DNA of 64,000 nucleotides from Helichrysum umbraculigerum (lineage: Eukaryota > Streptophyta > Magnoliopsida > Asterales > Asteraceae). The notes beneath the pieces were generated by a model. It was not told the DNA's origin. It saw only the letters and a program-made list of their open reading frames with translations, and ran no database searches. The position numbers were made by a program, and so were the translations under genes. The stretch covers positions 241,168,250-241,232,249 of the forward strand of contig CATIUR010000001.1 of the NCBI GenBank assembly GCA_949592205.1, given 5' to 3'. Shown here in pieces: positions 54,003-64,000 of the stretch; the first letter of the stretch is position 1, and each line of letters starts with the position of its first letter.

Positions 54003-56378
54003 TGTAACACCCCCGAAATTCACTGTTTTGCGGAAGCATAGTTTGGGGTGTTACTAATCAATATACAAAGCACAAGATATACAGCAAACGACCTCTAAAT
54101 GAGACGTTTTGTAAATTCGTTACATTCCATAGATATAGTGTTTGAAAACTTAGTGTTTTCGTATACAAAAAATGTAGTTTCCCTAGAGTCCGCGCGTGTA
54201 GCGGGAGATTCTATTACATAATCAAAATATACAAAAGATAATGCTAAGAATCTCCGTTAATGCAGTTGTGTTGAAATCATGCGACTCTAGCTAAAATCCT
54301 GGAGTAATCCTACTCCATCCGGGTACCTGAGAAAACATGCTAAAAAGTGTCAACCAAAAGGTTGGTGAATCTCACAGGTTTGTAAATAACATCGGCTTTG
54401 AACACGAGATTTCATTAGTAGTGCCCATAGGCGTAAAATCAGCCATTGCAATCCAGCAATCGTAAAATCAGTATTTGCAATCCAGCAAATGTAAATAGAT
54501 AAGTTTATACCGTTGCCATGAGGCTCATAATCGAAGCTTAACCCGTAAATAATATGTTTGCTCCCGTGACATGCTCGTAAGTGAGCAAGCATCAGTAACG
54601 AATAAGTTGTCACCCGTTTATACGTGTAAATCGGTACGTGGCAGCGCTACTGCCCCGGGTGGGGAGGGTCATTTCCCTAATGGATCCATTAACTACTGTT
54701 CGCGCTTAAGTCCATAACTAACGATATATGATGGAGAGACTTCTGTAAATAGTAATTAACTCATGCAATTCCGTTTGGTATAGAAATCAGTTTAGTACTT
54801 GTGTTCAGGAAAAATCAGTAGCATGTATCTCCCCCAATAAGATAAAACAGTAAAAGTGGGGCCGTAAGACTCACCTGAGTCTTTGCAAGTACGTTTATAT
54901 CAATAAACGAGTAATTAATATCAACCGTAGGTTCTCCGAACCCGTAACCTTCAAATGCCTAAACATATAAAGTTAAGTAAGTAGATGTCCCGCAAGACCA
55001 TCTAGGCTAGTTGTTTACACAACTCATTATGTCCAAGTGTTTGTTTAGTAATCCGTTTGTAGTTTGAAAACAAATATGGCCCGTTGGTGACGGTTTGTAA
55101 TAATGGTTCAAAGCGTTATCATTTATAACGTAATTTAGTGTAATTGTAATAGAAAGTATGTTCTATGACGTTTGTTAAGTCGTATGACATAAGTATTTGA
55201 AGTTGTGTAAGTTCGACACTTAGTAAAACCTGACTTTTCAAGGTTCTGGTTTGTGCGACGTAGCATGCGACGTAGGGTGGTACGTCGCATGATGCGACCT
55301 TCGCAAATCAATGCGACGTAGGTTCGGTTTGCGACGTAAAAGTCTACGTCGCTATGTGCGACGTCCGCAAGTTAATGCGACGTAATAGGCTGCGTCGCTA
55401 GTGCGACGTTGAGATATCTGTGCGACGTAGGCCGTGACGTCGCTAAATGCGACGTTGGCCACAAAATGCGACGTTTTGAGCTACGTCGCAGATAGTCCAG
55501 CGTCTCTGCGACGTAGCGGTCTGATCGGAATTTGGTGGCCGGAAAATCGGTCGAAAAACTTCCGTTAGGTCCCAATCTTTTACCCAACCCATTTTTGGAC
55601 ATATTAAGCATATATAAACCATAAAAACGTAAAAATGAGTAAAAACGGAGAGTTTCGGGTTTTGTCGGGAACTTACAACTTGCCGAAATGAAATTCCGGA
55701 AAGATAGGATTGTAGATCGTGTTGTCGTGGTCACTTTTCTCCAAAAGAGTGGTATGATTCGGCGAGGTTTCGTGGTGTTATTTTGCGATTTTAGTGATGA
55801 AATTGGTTTGGTGGTTTGAAAGTAAAAGAAAGAGAGAGAGAGAAATGAAAATGAAAATGGAAGAAAAAGAAAAAAAGAAGAAGGAAAGTGGTGATTTAGG
55901 TGGGAGATCCCCACCGTTTTCAGTGTACGCCCCGCGTTCCGTGCGGTGTTCGTTTTCTTCGTCATTTAGGCATTATATCAAGCAGTTATATTTTTAAAAG
56001 GTGACGGGAATGTTTTAATGAAATACCTTGAAATTAATTAATTATAAAAACATTTGTCGAAGTATTAAAATTCTTAACTCACGTTTAATACGTATTCGTT
56101 AAATTATTTAAATTGTCGTCGCGGTATTATAAATAATGTTTGTCCGCTGTGTATTTTATATAATAAAATACGTTCTCATTATTTAGGTAAGTTTCTGTCA
56201 CCAACGTCCAAATAACCGTGTCGGACTCCGTCCGGTTAATTTGTACGATTTATCCAAATCGCGTAAAAACACACATATATATACAAATAGAGCCTGTAAT
56301 TAGTCCTATTACATACTAATTACAACTAGTTACAATCAATTAGGCATAAATAATTATCCTAATTTAGCAGGTGTTACA
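54003..56378 (-). repeat. F LTR, right (5' LTR on minus strand)
   Basis: 2376 bp. Differences from the left LTR that I could see are transitions near 54462, 54632, 55698 and 56217. One lies in a hairpin loop-proximal site (AGCAATCG against AGCAATTG). Confidence 0.95.
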
Positions 56379-56383
56379 TATTA

Positions 56384-58164
56384 GCTGTTATTCGCTGAAG
56401 ACTTGCTACCTGTGAGTTCACGGCCCCTACTTTCTACTTGTTTTAAATGCTTTTAAAACTAGGGGTGGAAAACATAGAACTATGTGCTCTAACATGCAAC
56501 TTGATTTATATAATTGCTTGACATGCTTTTATATTCAACTGCTTATGTAAATGCTTAACATGCTTTAACATGAACGCTTTCATACTATTATACACAACAG
56601 TATATATGAAATGTTTTCATATCCTTATACTTGAACTGAATATATGAAATGATTTTTCATAACTACTTTGGAAATTAAGACAAAACAAATCTTGGTACGA
56701 ACCTAGGTTTACATGAGGTAGTTGTAGTGCACATAAGTCCCAACGCTTACAACCTATAACCATTAGCTAGGTGACTCTAGCCACTGAGTATACAGATAGT
56801 ACTATCGATTTGACAACCCTCCCAGGATATAACTCGTTGGTCATTCCAACCACACGACGGCAGTCGTAACGAGGAGTGTATACTTACCGTGTTACTGAGG
56901 CAACAACAAAACAACTAGTCGTGGTTTGGTTATAGTAGTAGGTGTCTTACTTTAACTCTAAAGGTTTAGCTCACCTTAGAGGGATCGTAGTCTATATTCC
57001 CACTAAACAACCAAACAACTACAACTTGATTTGGAAAGAGTATTTCCTGTGCATACTTGATTTGGAAGGGGTACTTCCTGTGATACACGACTTCTTTTAG
57101 GAAATGTTTACTTAATTGTTAAACCTGTATTTCCTACAAACTAATTATTAGGAAATGTTTACTTAATTGTTAAACCTGTATTTCCTACAAACTATTTATT
57201 AGGAAATGTTTACTTGAATGTTAAACCTGTATTTCCTACAAACTATTTAAATGGAGATGTTTTCCTTGATTGGATAAACTAGTGTTTCTAAACGCATAAC
57301 TATTTTTAGAAATGTTTACCTTGATTGGTTAAACTAGTTGGATAAACTAGTATTTCTAAAACATAATTATTTTAGAAATGTTGTTCCTTAGTTGGATAAA
57401 CTTGAATTTCTTACAAACTACATAATATGAAATGTTTATCATATTTGAATAGACATGTTTTCCTACTTAACGATCAGATTGTATTACACATGATTATTGA
57501 ACTAGTAGTTTGGAAATGGTATTTTCCTGAGATTACTTATTTGAAGCTATACGACAGATAGGAAAGGTTTACTTTGATTATTTAAACCCTTGTTTCCTGC
57601 AACTACTTATTAGGAAATGTTTTGATTAAATTTGTGTTTCCTACGCAACTGTTTACTTGTGGTAAGAATGATATTCTTACATTATATAGGAAATGTTTTC
57701 TTTAACTAGAATAACTTATATTTCCTACTAAACTTATGAACAATATGTTTTGCCGTAAATGAACGATTTATTCAGAACTTGGTTTGACCACTATAAACTA
57801 AACCTGTGAATTCACTCAACATTCAATGTTGACGTTTTACTATGTTTTTCAGGGAATTAGGACTCAGGTATTGAAGCATGCATAATGGACGTAAGTTACC
57901 CACGACGAATTAGGATGCCACTTTTGGAACAAAATGTATTTTACAATACTATTATTTCTGCGACTCGACAAGTCGTAGTTTTTGTAATCACTTTTATATT
58001 AATGGCATCTTAATTACTGTTCTGCAATGATCCTAAGCTCTGATACAATGAATGCATACTGCTAACGTCAGCACCCCCGCCGTTTACTCAAAAGCTTCCG
58101 CTAATTATATAATGCTTCCGCTAAGTGTTTGATAAATGTGATTACCGATTTTGGGGGTGTGACA
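56384..58164 (+). repeat. 3' LTR of D, right part
   Basis: Resumes the D LTR after F; equals 36780-38581 of the 5' LTR with a small deletion near 56560. Holds the second copy of the GGAAAT hairpin array (about 57030-57735), the donor-like site at 56412 and the acceptor-like site at 57852. Ends GGTGTGACA, then TSD TTAAT. Confidence 0.93.
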
Positions 58165-58169
58165 TTAAT

Positions 58170-59244
58170 TATCACAAAGTAATATGATGGCCCATATTCG
58201 AATGTTATACAGTATAGCGTTGGAAACACTTTAGGTGTAGTACAAACACTTGGAAGCTGTGTAACGACAAAAGGTAGTTATATTACAAACTAATTTATAA
58301 AATGAGAAACCTAGTTTAATTAACCTTTCTAAATAGACTTTTAAACTTCAAATTAATCTAACGCCTTTCTACCAATAAACGTGATTACAACACCTTTTTA
58401 CGACGTCCAATTAAAAGGTAGTCAATTAGCTGTGTCAATATAATTTGTCAAAGGTATGAAACTATGGAACCACAAGGCTACATGGAGGATTATCATAGGA
58501 CAAGACATGGCCAAGGTTTGAAGCGGCGGAACCACTTAAAGTGAGGAACGCTGTGGATAATTAGCGGATTTATTGGGTAGTCTTAAGCAAGGGCTGGTTT
58601 AAAGTCATAAATGAACTGTTTTAAATACATGAATCTGTTAGGATGACGAGGAATCGTTATATGATTCAGTAATGTCTAGTACCTTAAGATTTTGTTCCCG
58701 TTCATATGAAAGTATTATTAAACCTTAATTAAGATTTTGCTTATTATTCAAAATACTTTGTAATGTTACCATAACCTAGCTCCCGGTGTGACATGCTAAT
58801 GGGATTTTAATTAGTAGGGAATCTAGTGTTTACATGCAAGTATTCAAGAATGATAATTAACTAATATCTTTCAAAATAGTTTCTCCAAATATAATCCCAT
58901 AACTTAATTAACGAAGTCTCAGCAAACACTATATTTATCTATCTGCTTTAGGTTTTACTTTTATTTCGCTTTTATTTATTTACTTGCCTAAGTTAGTTAA
59001 TATAAAAACCAAAACCCCCACTATTTTATAAACCATTCACTAGTTTGAAAGCCCTCATCTGCCTCACCTTAGTTTCAATTCAGTCGGTTTGAAGAACGAC
59101 TCTAGGTCATACCTACCACTTGCTCACCCTTAGGATTATCATTGTTAGGAAAAACTTAGGACCCGTAATTACAAATTTAAAACAACCCACTGCTGGTGCC
59201 CGGTTAGTAATCGTTAACGACACTGACCTGATCGGGCGCCAACA
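58170..59244 (+). repeat. Solo LTR H, right part
   Basis: Continuation of H after D. Non-coding. The last 150 bp resemble the LTR end of G: GAAGAACGACTCTAGGTCAT at about 59091 parallels the complement of 60854-60880. Minus-strand ORF codons at 59204-59244 belong to this LTR, not to the G protein. Confidence 0.8.
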
Positions 59245-60439
59245 GAGGTATAACAGGTCTCTCAACTTCTAATACCTCCTTGGGTTGGATTGACAGAATG
59301 GGTTGGTCAAAGGAATCCTCACCTCTCCAAGATGTAAAAGACATTATATGGTGGAGAGATAGTTTGAAGGGAAACCATGACGCAGAACCCACCTTGCTTC
59401 CTATGGTCTTTGGTTTGATGAGAATATCATACTTTGGGCATGGAGGTGGGACAAAGTCCATTAACGTCTCCAATCTTGTAGTAACATTCTCATCGATTTC
59501 TTGGGGGCTTGGTTCCTCTAAGATAGTGAAAAAGTCTATTAGATCAGGGAGTGATTCATTCGAAAAGATAGTTAGGACATTGTCAACCACAACTTGTTGC
59601 AGGATGTTGTCAAGTACATCAGTTTGAGTTGGAATGAAATCACTTCTCAGAAATGGTGCGTATTCCTCCTGTCCTTCTGAAGCTGGGTCTTCTGTGTAAA
59701 TCTCCACCTCCGGGACATATATCTCTATCTCTTCGTCTACCTCATCATACTCGTCACCCTGGCCAGTAGTTTCGAGTTGCAGTGGTTCGGAGAGTTCTTC
59801 TAGAATGAACTCTTAGTCGGTCTCGGACGTAGATAGGTTAAGAATGGGCGGAAGTGAGGATTTAGAAGATTGGATAGGTATAGGATTTGAAGGAGTTTTG
59901 AAACCGGACTCATGAGAATAAAAGTCTTTCTTAAGTGTAGATGTGGTGTGTGGGTGCCTCTCATCTTCCTGCAGCCTATGGTCAGTTGTGACTTGATCCC
60001 TAATTTCCTTACTTCCTACTTGGACTAGTGTTTGCATTTCAGACAACTTATCAGTACATCGTCTAAGCATGTCTTCTTGTTCTTTCATTAATTGTTCAAG
60101 TGGGTTGTAAGAAGGTAAAAGAGTAGCATAATTTCCGAGATAAGCGGTGGGCATATCTCTCAAGTTAGAACTTTCATACGATTGTGGTTCGAGTACAGGG
60201 TGAGATGAGTGTGGGTAGACATTGAATGGTTTAGGATAGCAAGTTTGGTATTGAGATTGTTGGACAGCATAAGGGTTATTTTGGTATTGTGATTGAGGAT
60301 CTAAATACCCTATGTTATCCGAATAAGTCATACCATACCTTTGACATTCGTTATCTACGTGGGCATCACTCCTACGTCTATCTAGGATTGATTTAGCAAG
60401 ACCATCTAATTGATCACTTAGTTGTTGTAGAGTAGCCAT

Positions 60440-60648
60440 TTCCAAGTTATTAGTAAAGACAACACAAGAAGAAGGTTTTTAGAATTAAAGTTGTAGTATG
60501 GTGGTAAGTATTCTAAGCTACGCTAATTTTAATCTAACTACGCTAATCTACGGGCAGAAAGTAACTTCTGACAAGGACGGTGAATCCAAGTCAAAAAGGA
60601 TCGCCTAAAAACTAAATTTGTCTAAACAAGCTCTGAATCGTACTACCG
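60440..60648 (-). other. G leader between PBS and ORF
   Basis: About 210 bp, non-coding, AT-rich with no recognised motif. Confidence 0.5.
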
Positions 60649-60666
60649 TCCCCGGCAGCGGCGCCA
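60649..60666 (-). promoter_or_regulatory. Tat/Athila-type PBS of G
   Basis: On the minus strand TGGCGCCGCTGCCGGGG, preceded by TTTT, six bases from the LTR edge at 60673. The form TGGCGCC-TGCCGGGG is the usual PBS of plant Tat and Athila elements and distinguishes G from the Met-primed elements A, B, D and F. Confidence 0.92.
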
Positions 60667-60672
60667 AAAACT

Positions 60673-63306
60673 TGATGCGCGCCCAGCGGCCGGTTCAGGA
60701 ATCGCTTCCTGTCGTTGCGGACCTCTCCGCTAGGCAGCTGCACCAGATGGTAGTTTTAAATTTATAATAGTCGGGGGGAGCCAAAACCTTCCGAACTACC
60801 CACTATTAATAGGTACGAATACCTGATACTAGTATGCGGTAAGGATGATCCAGGGTCGTTCCTCACGACGGTAGAATTGAAACAGAGCTCGTTCGGATAA
60901 CTTAGTAATTAAGCTAGGGTTTTGATAGATTGGAGGGTAATTGTTTTTGGTTTTTATATATTTAAACTACTATAAACTAAGAAAGCATAAAAGTAAAGGG
61001 TGGCTAGCAGATATGTAACACTTAAGGATAACAAAGACGAGGTTCACCATGATTTAGGATAGCGTAGATGATGTTTGGATTTTAAAACGTTGTTTCTAAG
61101 TATTTGTGTTCTACTGTTTTAGGTACTTTATGGTGTAAACACTAGCACCCTACTATTTGGTTACCCAGATAGCATGTCACTGAGTACTAGGTTATCACGA
61201 TTCTGATCAGATCAGGCTGTTCTACCCCCAACACTGTCTGTGAAGACTAGTGACCCATCTTGGAGTTAACTCCTGGGCGAATGAATAAGGTAACAGACCG
61301 ATATTCAATTTCTGACCTTTCTTTGATACCATAAAGTATTCTAATTCAAATAGAGCATTTAAGACCTAATTCGGAAAGTGTCTGTTAACTTTTCATCGAT
61401 GGTTTGTTAGGTTCAGAGCTGGTGGATGACCCAGTGCTGCTCAGAATGTATACACCGACGGCCGTTCCATAGCTTGGGTGTACAGGAACCACTCCAGAAG
61501 GAAGGTTCCGACACTTACACGAGGTACTAGGACGTTTTACGGCATTCCATGCCTTGCGCACTAATGCAAGTTAGAGTGTATACACCGACGGCCGTTCCGT
61601 AGCTTTCATGCATTTGTACTACACCAGAGGTGGTTCCAACACTTATACTAAGTAATAGGACGTTTTACGGTGTTCCACGCGTATTGTACATTCGGATCAC
61701 TCTGAACCCGTTTAAACTCAGTTTGTATTAAAGCGTACCCATCTATGATATAAACCCAGCCCTCACTTAATATTACCCAATAAATCCCAGATTTATTCAC
61801 GTTGTACTATACATTGGGTTTAGCGGTATTTCCAAAGCTTCGAAATCAGACCATGCATAGATAGCACAGATTAATTACCCTCAGAACAAGGTTCGCGACT
61901 CCTTGTCTTTTAGGGTTTTAACCACGTTTATTGGAGGAAAGGCGATATTTTGATGAATAGTTTATAATCATAGATGAAAAGTTAAACAGACATAGTTTTC
62001 AGATTATAACAATTGGGAATAATATTTTCACAATGGATTGTGCTCACGACTTTCATAGCTTCCACGTTCCGTACTCCACACATTCGTGATGTTTCCGGCA
62101 CTATACAAATGAAAGCCGTATAACGTTACCTCCGTTGTTTGGTATCATCCCAATTGTATATTTAGATTAACATCATCACTACTATTTAAATCATGGCAAA
62201 CATACAAGCAACGTAGCTAATCACAAAGCATACCAATAAACATTTCTATCATTAATAGGTCACAAACATCAAACAAGAACATTATAACGAATTAATAATA
62301 GAAAGGATAGATAATACCGATATGTAATGCGAACAGAATAACAGCTTGTATTTCTTAGATTAATATCCAAGCATTACAACCGCTAGCCTCTACTAATTAA
62401 ATTACATAGGTATTTTAAAGAAAGGGTTCTCTTCTAATCTTCCCACTAGTTCCCTAGAGAGAGAAGCTAGAGAGAGGGAGACTAGACAGAGAACCTACCT
62501 ACTATTTCTCCTCTAACTCCTAAGAGTAGTGCTAGAGAGAGAAAGCTACTAACTATTCTAGTGAGAGAAAGAAAAGAGAATGGAAAATGAGGGATGAGAA
62601 ATGAGAAATGAGGAGGTTAAGGCCTCTATTTATAGGCTTACAAATTACAAATTTACACTCAACACTCTCGCTCCCAATTTAACACTGAAATACACCCCCT
62701 AGCTATGAAATTTGACACCATAAAGGGGGTATACCACCTTAAAAGGGGCGTATTCGGTAGCAAATAGGGCGTATTCGGTAGCAAACGGGGCGTATCCGGC
62801 ACCATAGAGGGGGTATACCACCCCTAGAAGGGGGTATACCACCCCAAAAAAGGGGTATACGGCTCTATAAAGGGGGTATACGGCCCCTTTAGGGGGGTAT
62901 ACGGCCCCTAGAGGGGTGATGAACCCTGGGTCGTGGTCTTGTATGCTGGATCGTAAGTCTTGCGTGTTGGATCGTAATTCGTTTGGCCATAACTTCTTCA
63001 TTCTAGCTCCGTTTTCAGTGTTCTTTATATCCACGAGATCGTAATTACCTGAAGATCATAATGAGATAATCTAAGTATAATTTCAAGGTATTATGCTAAA
63101 AAGTGCTCGTGGAACGTGACCGTATCGTTTATGCTTTGTTTTGTACGTTATTTAGCCATTTTAAGTGATTTTTGAAGCAACGCCTTAGTTTTAGCCTTAG
63201 TAATGAATTATGGTGAAAAAGTATTGATATTGAAGGTTTTCATCCATTTTGGTGCTAAAAAGGTAGGAATTAAGTATGCAAAAACGTGACTTTTTACGTC
63301 AAATCA
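60673..63306 (-). repeat. G 5' LTR
   Basis: 2634 bp, plus-strand edges TGATGCGCGCC and CAAATCA. Its right half equals 24939-26272. Contains two related 120-bp blocks at 61445-61570 and 61575-61690 (each with TATACACCGACGGCCGTTCC and TAGGACGTTTTACGG), the GGTATACC cluster (62720-62920) and a TATA box on the minus strand (62626-62634). Confidence 0.88.
61445..61690. repeat. Duplicated block in LTR G
   Basis: Two tandem units of about 120 bp sharing TATACACCGACGGCCGTTCC, ACACTTACAC or ACACTTATAC, and TAGGACGTTTTACGGYRTTCC. Absent from the truncated 3' LTR, which lacks this half. Confidence 0.8.
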
Positions 63307-63786
63307 CCTATGATTTGGCGTACCCTTTTCGTCATCCAATCCGTCAATAACTCTCACAATACACACCTTGGTATTCCTGAGGTTGCCCAAACTTACAATC
63401 TCCGATCACATGGCTCTCATTATTTCCTTTTCAAAGTCAAGCCCAAACTCAAACACCTTGTCCACTGCGTCACTCAGAACGACCCTAACTGGAAAGAAAA
63501 ATTTTTCTTCGTTGATCGAAGTACCTTGCCCGATGACGAGATGATTCCAACCGTTTGGCTTTCAAGGGGTATGATATAAACTATTTTAGGATCTTTCCTT
63601 TGCATATTTAATTATTTATTCGTATTACCTTTCCTTGCAGTGAACTTCGAAAAATTAGCTTCTCCTCTTCCTGATACAGAGGATTTGATAAAAAATAATC
63701 TGCAAATTCCTGAAGGTGACAGGACATTTGATAAAAAATTTTCTGCAAACACCCCTAATATGAATTGCAAACTGATTTTGATAACC
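63307..63786 (+). pseudogene. Transposon-derived gene fragment flanking G
   Basis: From 63307 (CCT ATG) a frame encodes about 90 residues including GIPEVAQTYNLRSHGSHYFL, LVHCVTQNDPNWKEKFFFVD and MIPTVWLSR. It then meets a donor-like GTATGA at 63568 and an acceptor-like TTTCCTTGCAG ending about 63640. Joining these keeps the frame (FEKLASPLPDTEDLI follows) for some 40 codons. The WKEKFFFVDR pattern recalls the putative plant transposon or gypsy-type transposase domain found in many plant genomes; that match is from memory and low confidence. The 5' part is lost at the G insertion, so it is probably non-functional. Confidence 0.5.
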
Positions 63787-64000
63787 ATCACAATTTAGGT
63801 AATTAATAAGTTATTGTCATTTTCTAATTTTTATACGATCTATATAGTTTGCTAATTCTATTCCATCGCAAAAGCGATGATCATAAAACCTAGTTATAGG
63901 CATTCGACATTTTTTTAATCGAAATTAAGATAAATAACACAAATTATGTAATAAGATGATGAGGTTTTAATTGCAATTGGAGAACGCATTAATCGTGTTA
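63787..64000. other. Non-coding end of window
   Basis: AT-rich sequence; nothing recognised. Confidence 0.4.

Larger units (their letters stand above)
45764..56378 (-). mobile_element. Element F: young Tekay-type Ty3/gypsy retrotransposon
   Basis: Two LTRs of exactly 2376 bp (45764-48139, 54003-56378), differing by about four transitions by eye. Perfect TSD TATTA (45759-45763, 56379-56383). The coding strand is minus: PBS 53988-53999, upstream ORF, gag-pol 52580-48173, PPT 48140-48154. The domain order PR-RT-RH-IN-chromodomain-like tail is Tekay/Del. It is disabled by three coding lesions despite its recent insertion. Confidence 0.97.
34289..58164 (+). mobile_element. Element D: decayed Tekay-type Ty3/gypsy retrotransposon
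   Basis: Perfect TSD TTAAT (34284-34288 and 58165-58169). 5' LTR 34289-38581 (4293 bp); 3' LTR 43168-45763 continuing at 56384-58164 after nested F (about 4377 bp). LTRs run TGTGACAATCC to GGTGTGACA. PBS 38586-38597, gag-pol remnant about 38800-43133, PPT 43155-43167. LTR copies differ by scattered substitutions and microsatellite length, so D is older than F. Domain order PR-RT-RH-IN with a chromodomain-like end places it in the Tekay/Del chromoviruses. Confidence 0.95.
32977..59244 (+). mobile_element. Solo LTR H (interrupted by D)
   Basis: An LTR related to that of G but on the plus strand: TGATATCGCG at 32977 to GCGCCAACA at 59244, flanked by a perfect 5-bp TSD GAGGT (32972-32976 and 59245-59249). 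Without D it is about 2387 bp. It has a TATAAATAG box (33729-33737), AGTCACG near its start as in G, and a terminal region (59090-59244) resembling the LTR end of G. It inserted into the G reading frame and lost its internal region by recombination, before D arrived. Confidence 0.85.
32823..60439 (-). pseudogene. Accessory ORF of G, split by solo LTR H
   Basis: From ATG at 60439 the frame runs left to the H insertion (59245), then resumes at 32971 and stops at 32823-32825. Counting one copy of the TSD, the two parts (1195 + 149 nt) total 1344 nt, exactly 448 codons. One in-frame stop (59813-59815) interrupts it after about 208 codons. Seen: a Q/Y/P-rich N-terminal half, a short helical stretch near LEQLMKEQEDMLRR, a very acidic centre after the stop, and a hydrophobic C-terminus beyond H. 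There is no zinc knuckle, protease or RT motif. It lies about 210 nt after the PBS, where gag normally starts. It could be a diverged gag-derived or accessory protein; function unknown. Confidence 0.7.
24939..63306 (-). mobile_element. Element G: Tat/Athila-like, non-autonomous, host of nested insertions
   Basis: Minus-strand element. The 5' LTR is 60673-63306 and the 3' LTR is truncated (24939-26272); the shared 1.33 kb is nearly identical. The PBS (60649-60666) reads TGGCGCCGCTGCCGGGG, the Tat/Athila type. The 3' side has a TAAGTGTGGGATA purine-rich tract and a TTGCTTGAGGACAAGCAA hairpin, both familiar from Tat/Athila elements. After removing insertions C and H the internal region is about 7.9 kb. 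It encodes only one recognisable ORF and no RT or integrase, so it is LARD-like. Confidence 0.85.

Noticed and set aside
59204..59244. C-terminus of the G ORF as read on the continuous sequence
   Set aside because: These codons lie in solo LTR H; the true continuation of the G frame lies left of 32972.

Overview
The window is gene-poor, AT-rich plant DNA, almost certainly from an eudicot nuclear genome. The composition and the mix of Ty3/gypsy Tekay-like and Tat/Athila-like LTR retrotransposons would fit Asteraceae, but that placement is a low-confidence guess. I see no intact host gene. Nearly everything from 5969 to 63306 is LTR retrotransposon, resolved here by LTR ends (TG...CA), primer binding sites, polypurine tracts and target-site duplications (TSDs).

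Layout. 1-5968: non-coding DNA with a foldback element (about 505-2140, plus a partial copy at 28-492), a Tourist-like MITE (2396-2790) and a non-autonomous hAT element (4464-5251, 8-bp TSD) inside one half of a short tandem duplication. 5969-17969: family A, a coding-free LTR element in a tandem chain LTR-int-LTR-int-LTR-int-partial LTR. It is fused at 17969/17970 to family B (17970-24593, minus strand), a gag-only element also in a chain (partial internal-LTR-internal-LTR). 24939-63306: element G (minus strand, Tat/Athila-like PBS and PPT) holding a stack of later insertions. Solo LTR C (27955-30568, TSD GTCTC) sits in its 3' non-coding part. Solo LTR H (32977-59244 including its own insert, TSD GAGGT) interrupts its open reading frame. 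Inside H is D, a decayed Tekay-type element (34289-58164, TSD TTAAT). Inside D's 3' LTR is F, a young Tekay-type element on the minus strand (45764-56378, TSD TATTA). 63307-64000 carries an exon-intron-exon fragment of a transposon-derived gene flanking G.

How the parts work together. Only F comes close to a full gag-pol, and it is disabled by a 2-nt deletion, a nonsense codon and a change at an RNase H catalytic Asp. D is a multiply broken relative. A, B and G lack pol and would need enzymes from elements such as F. F has an extra 158-codon ORF between its PBS and gag. G has an unusual reading frame whose two halves lie 26 kb apart on either side of H.

The most interesting signal is architectural. 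The LTRs of families A, B, C, D and F each contain a GTGAGT donor-like site followed by an interval packed with short tandem hairpins. Stem sequences differ between hairpins, often by paired compensatory changes, while loops and spacing are kept. The clearest case is 29756-30090 in C. Second clusters of short palindromes, in a different sequence for each family, sit elsewhere in most of the LTRs. I know of no description of this module, but I could not search the literature.
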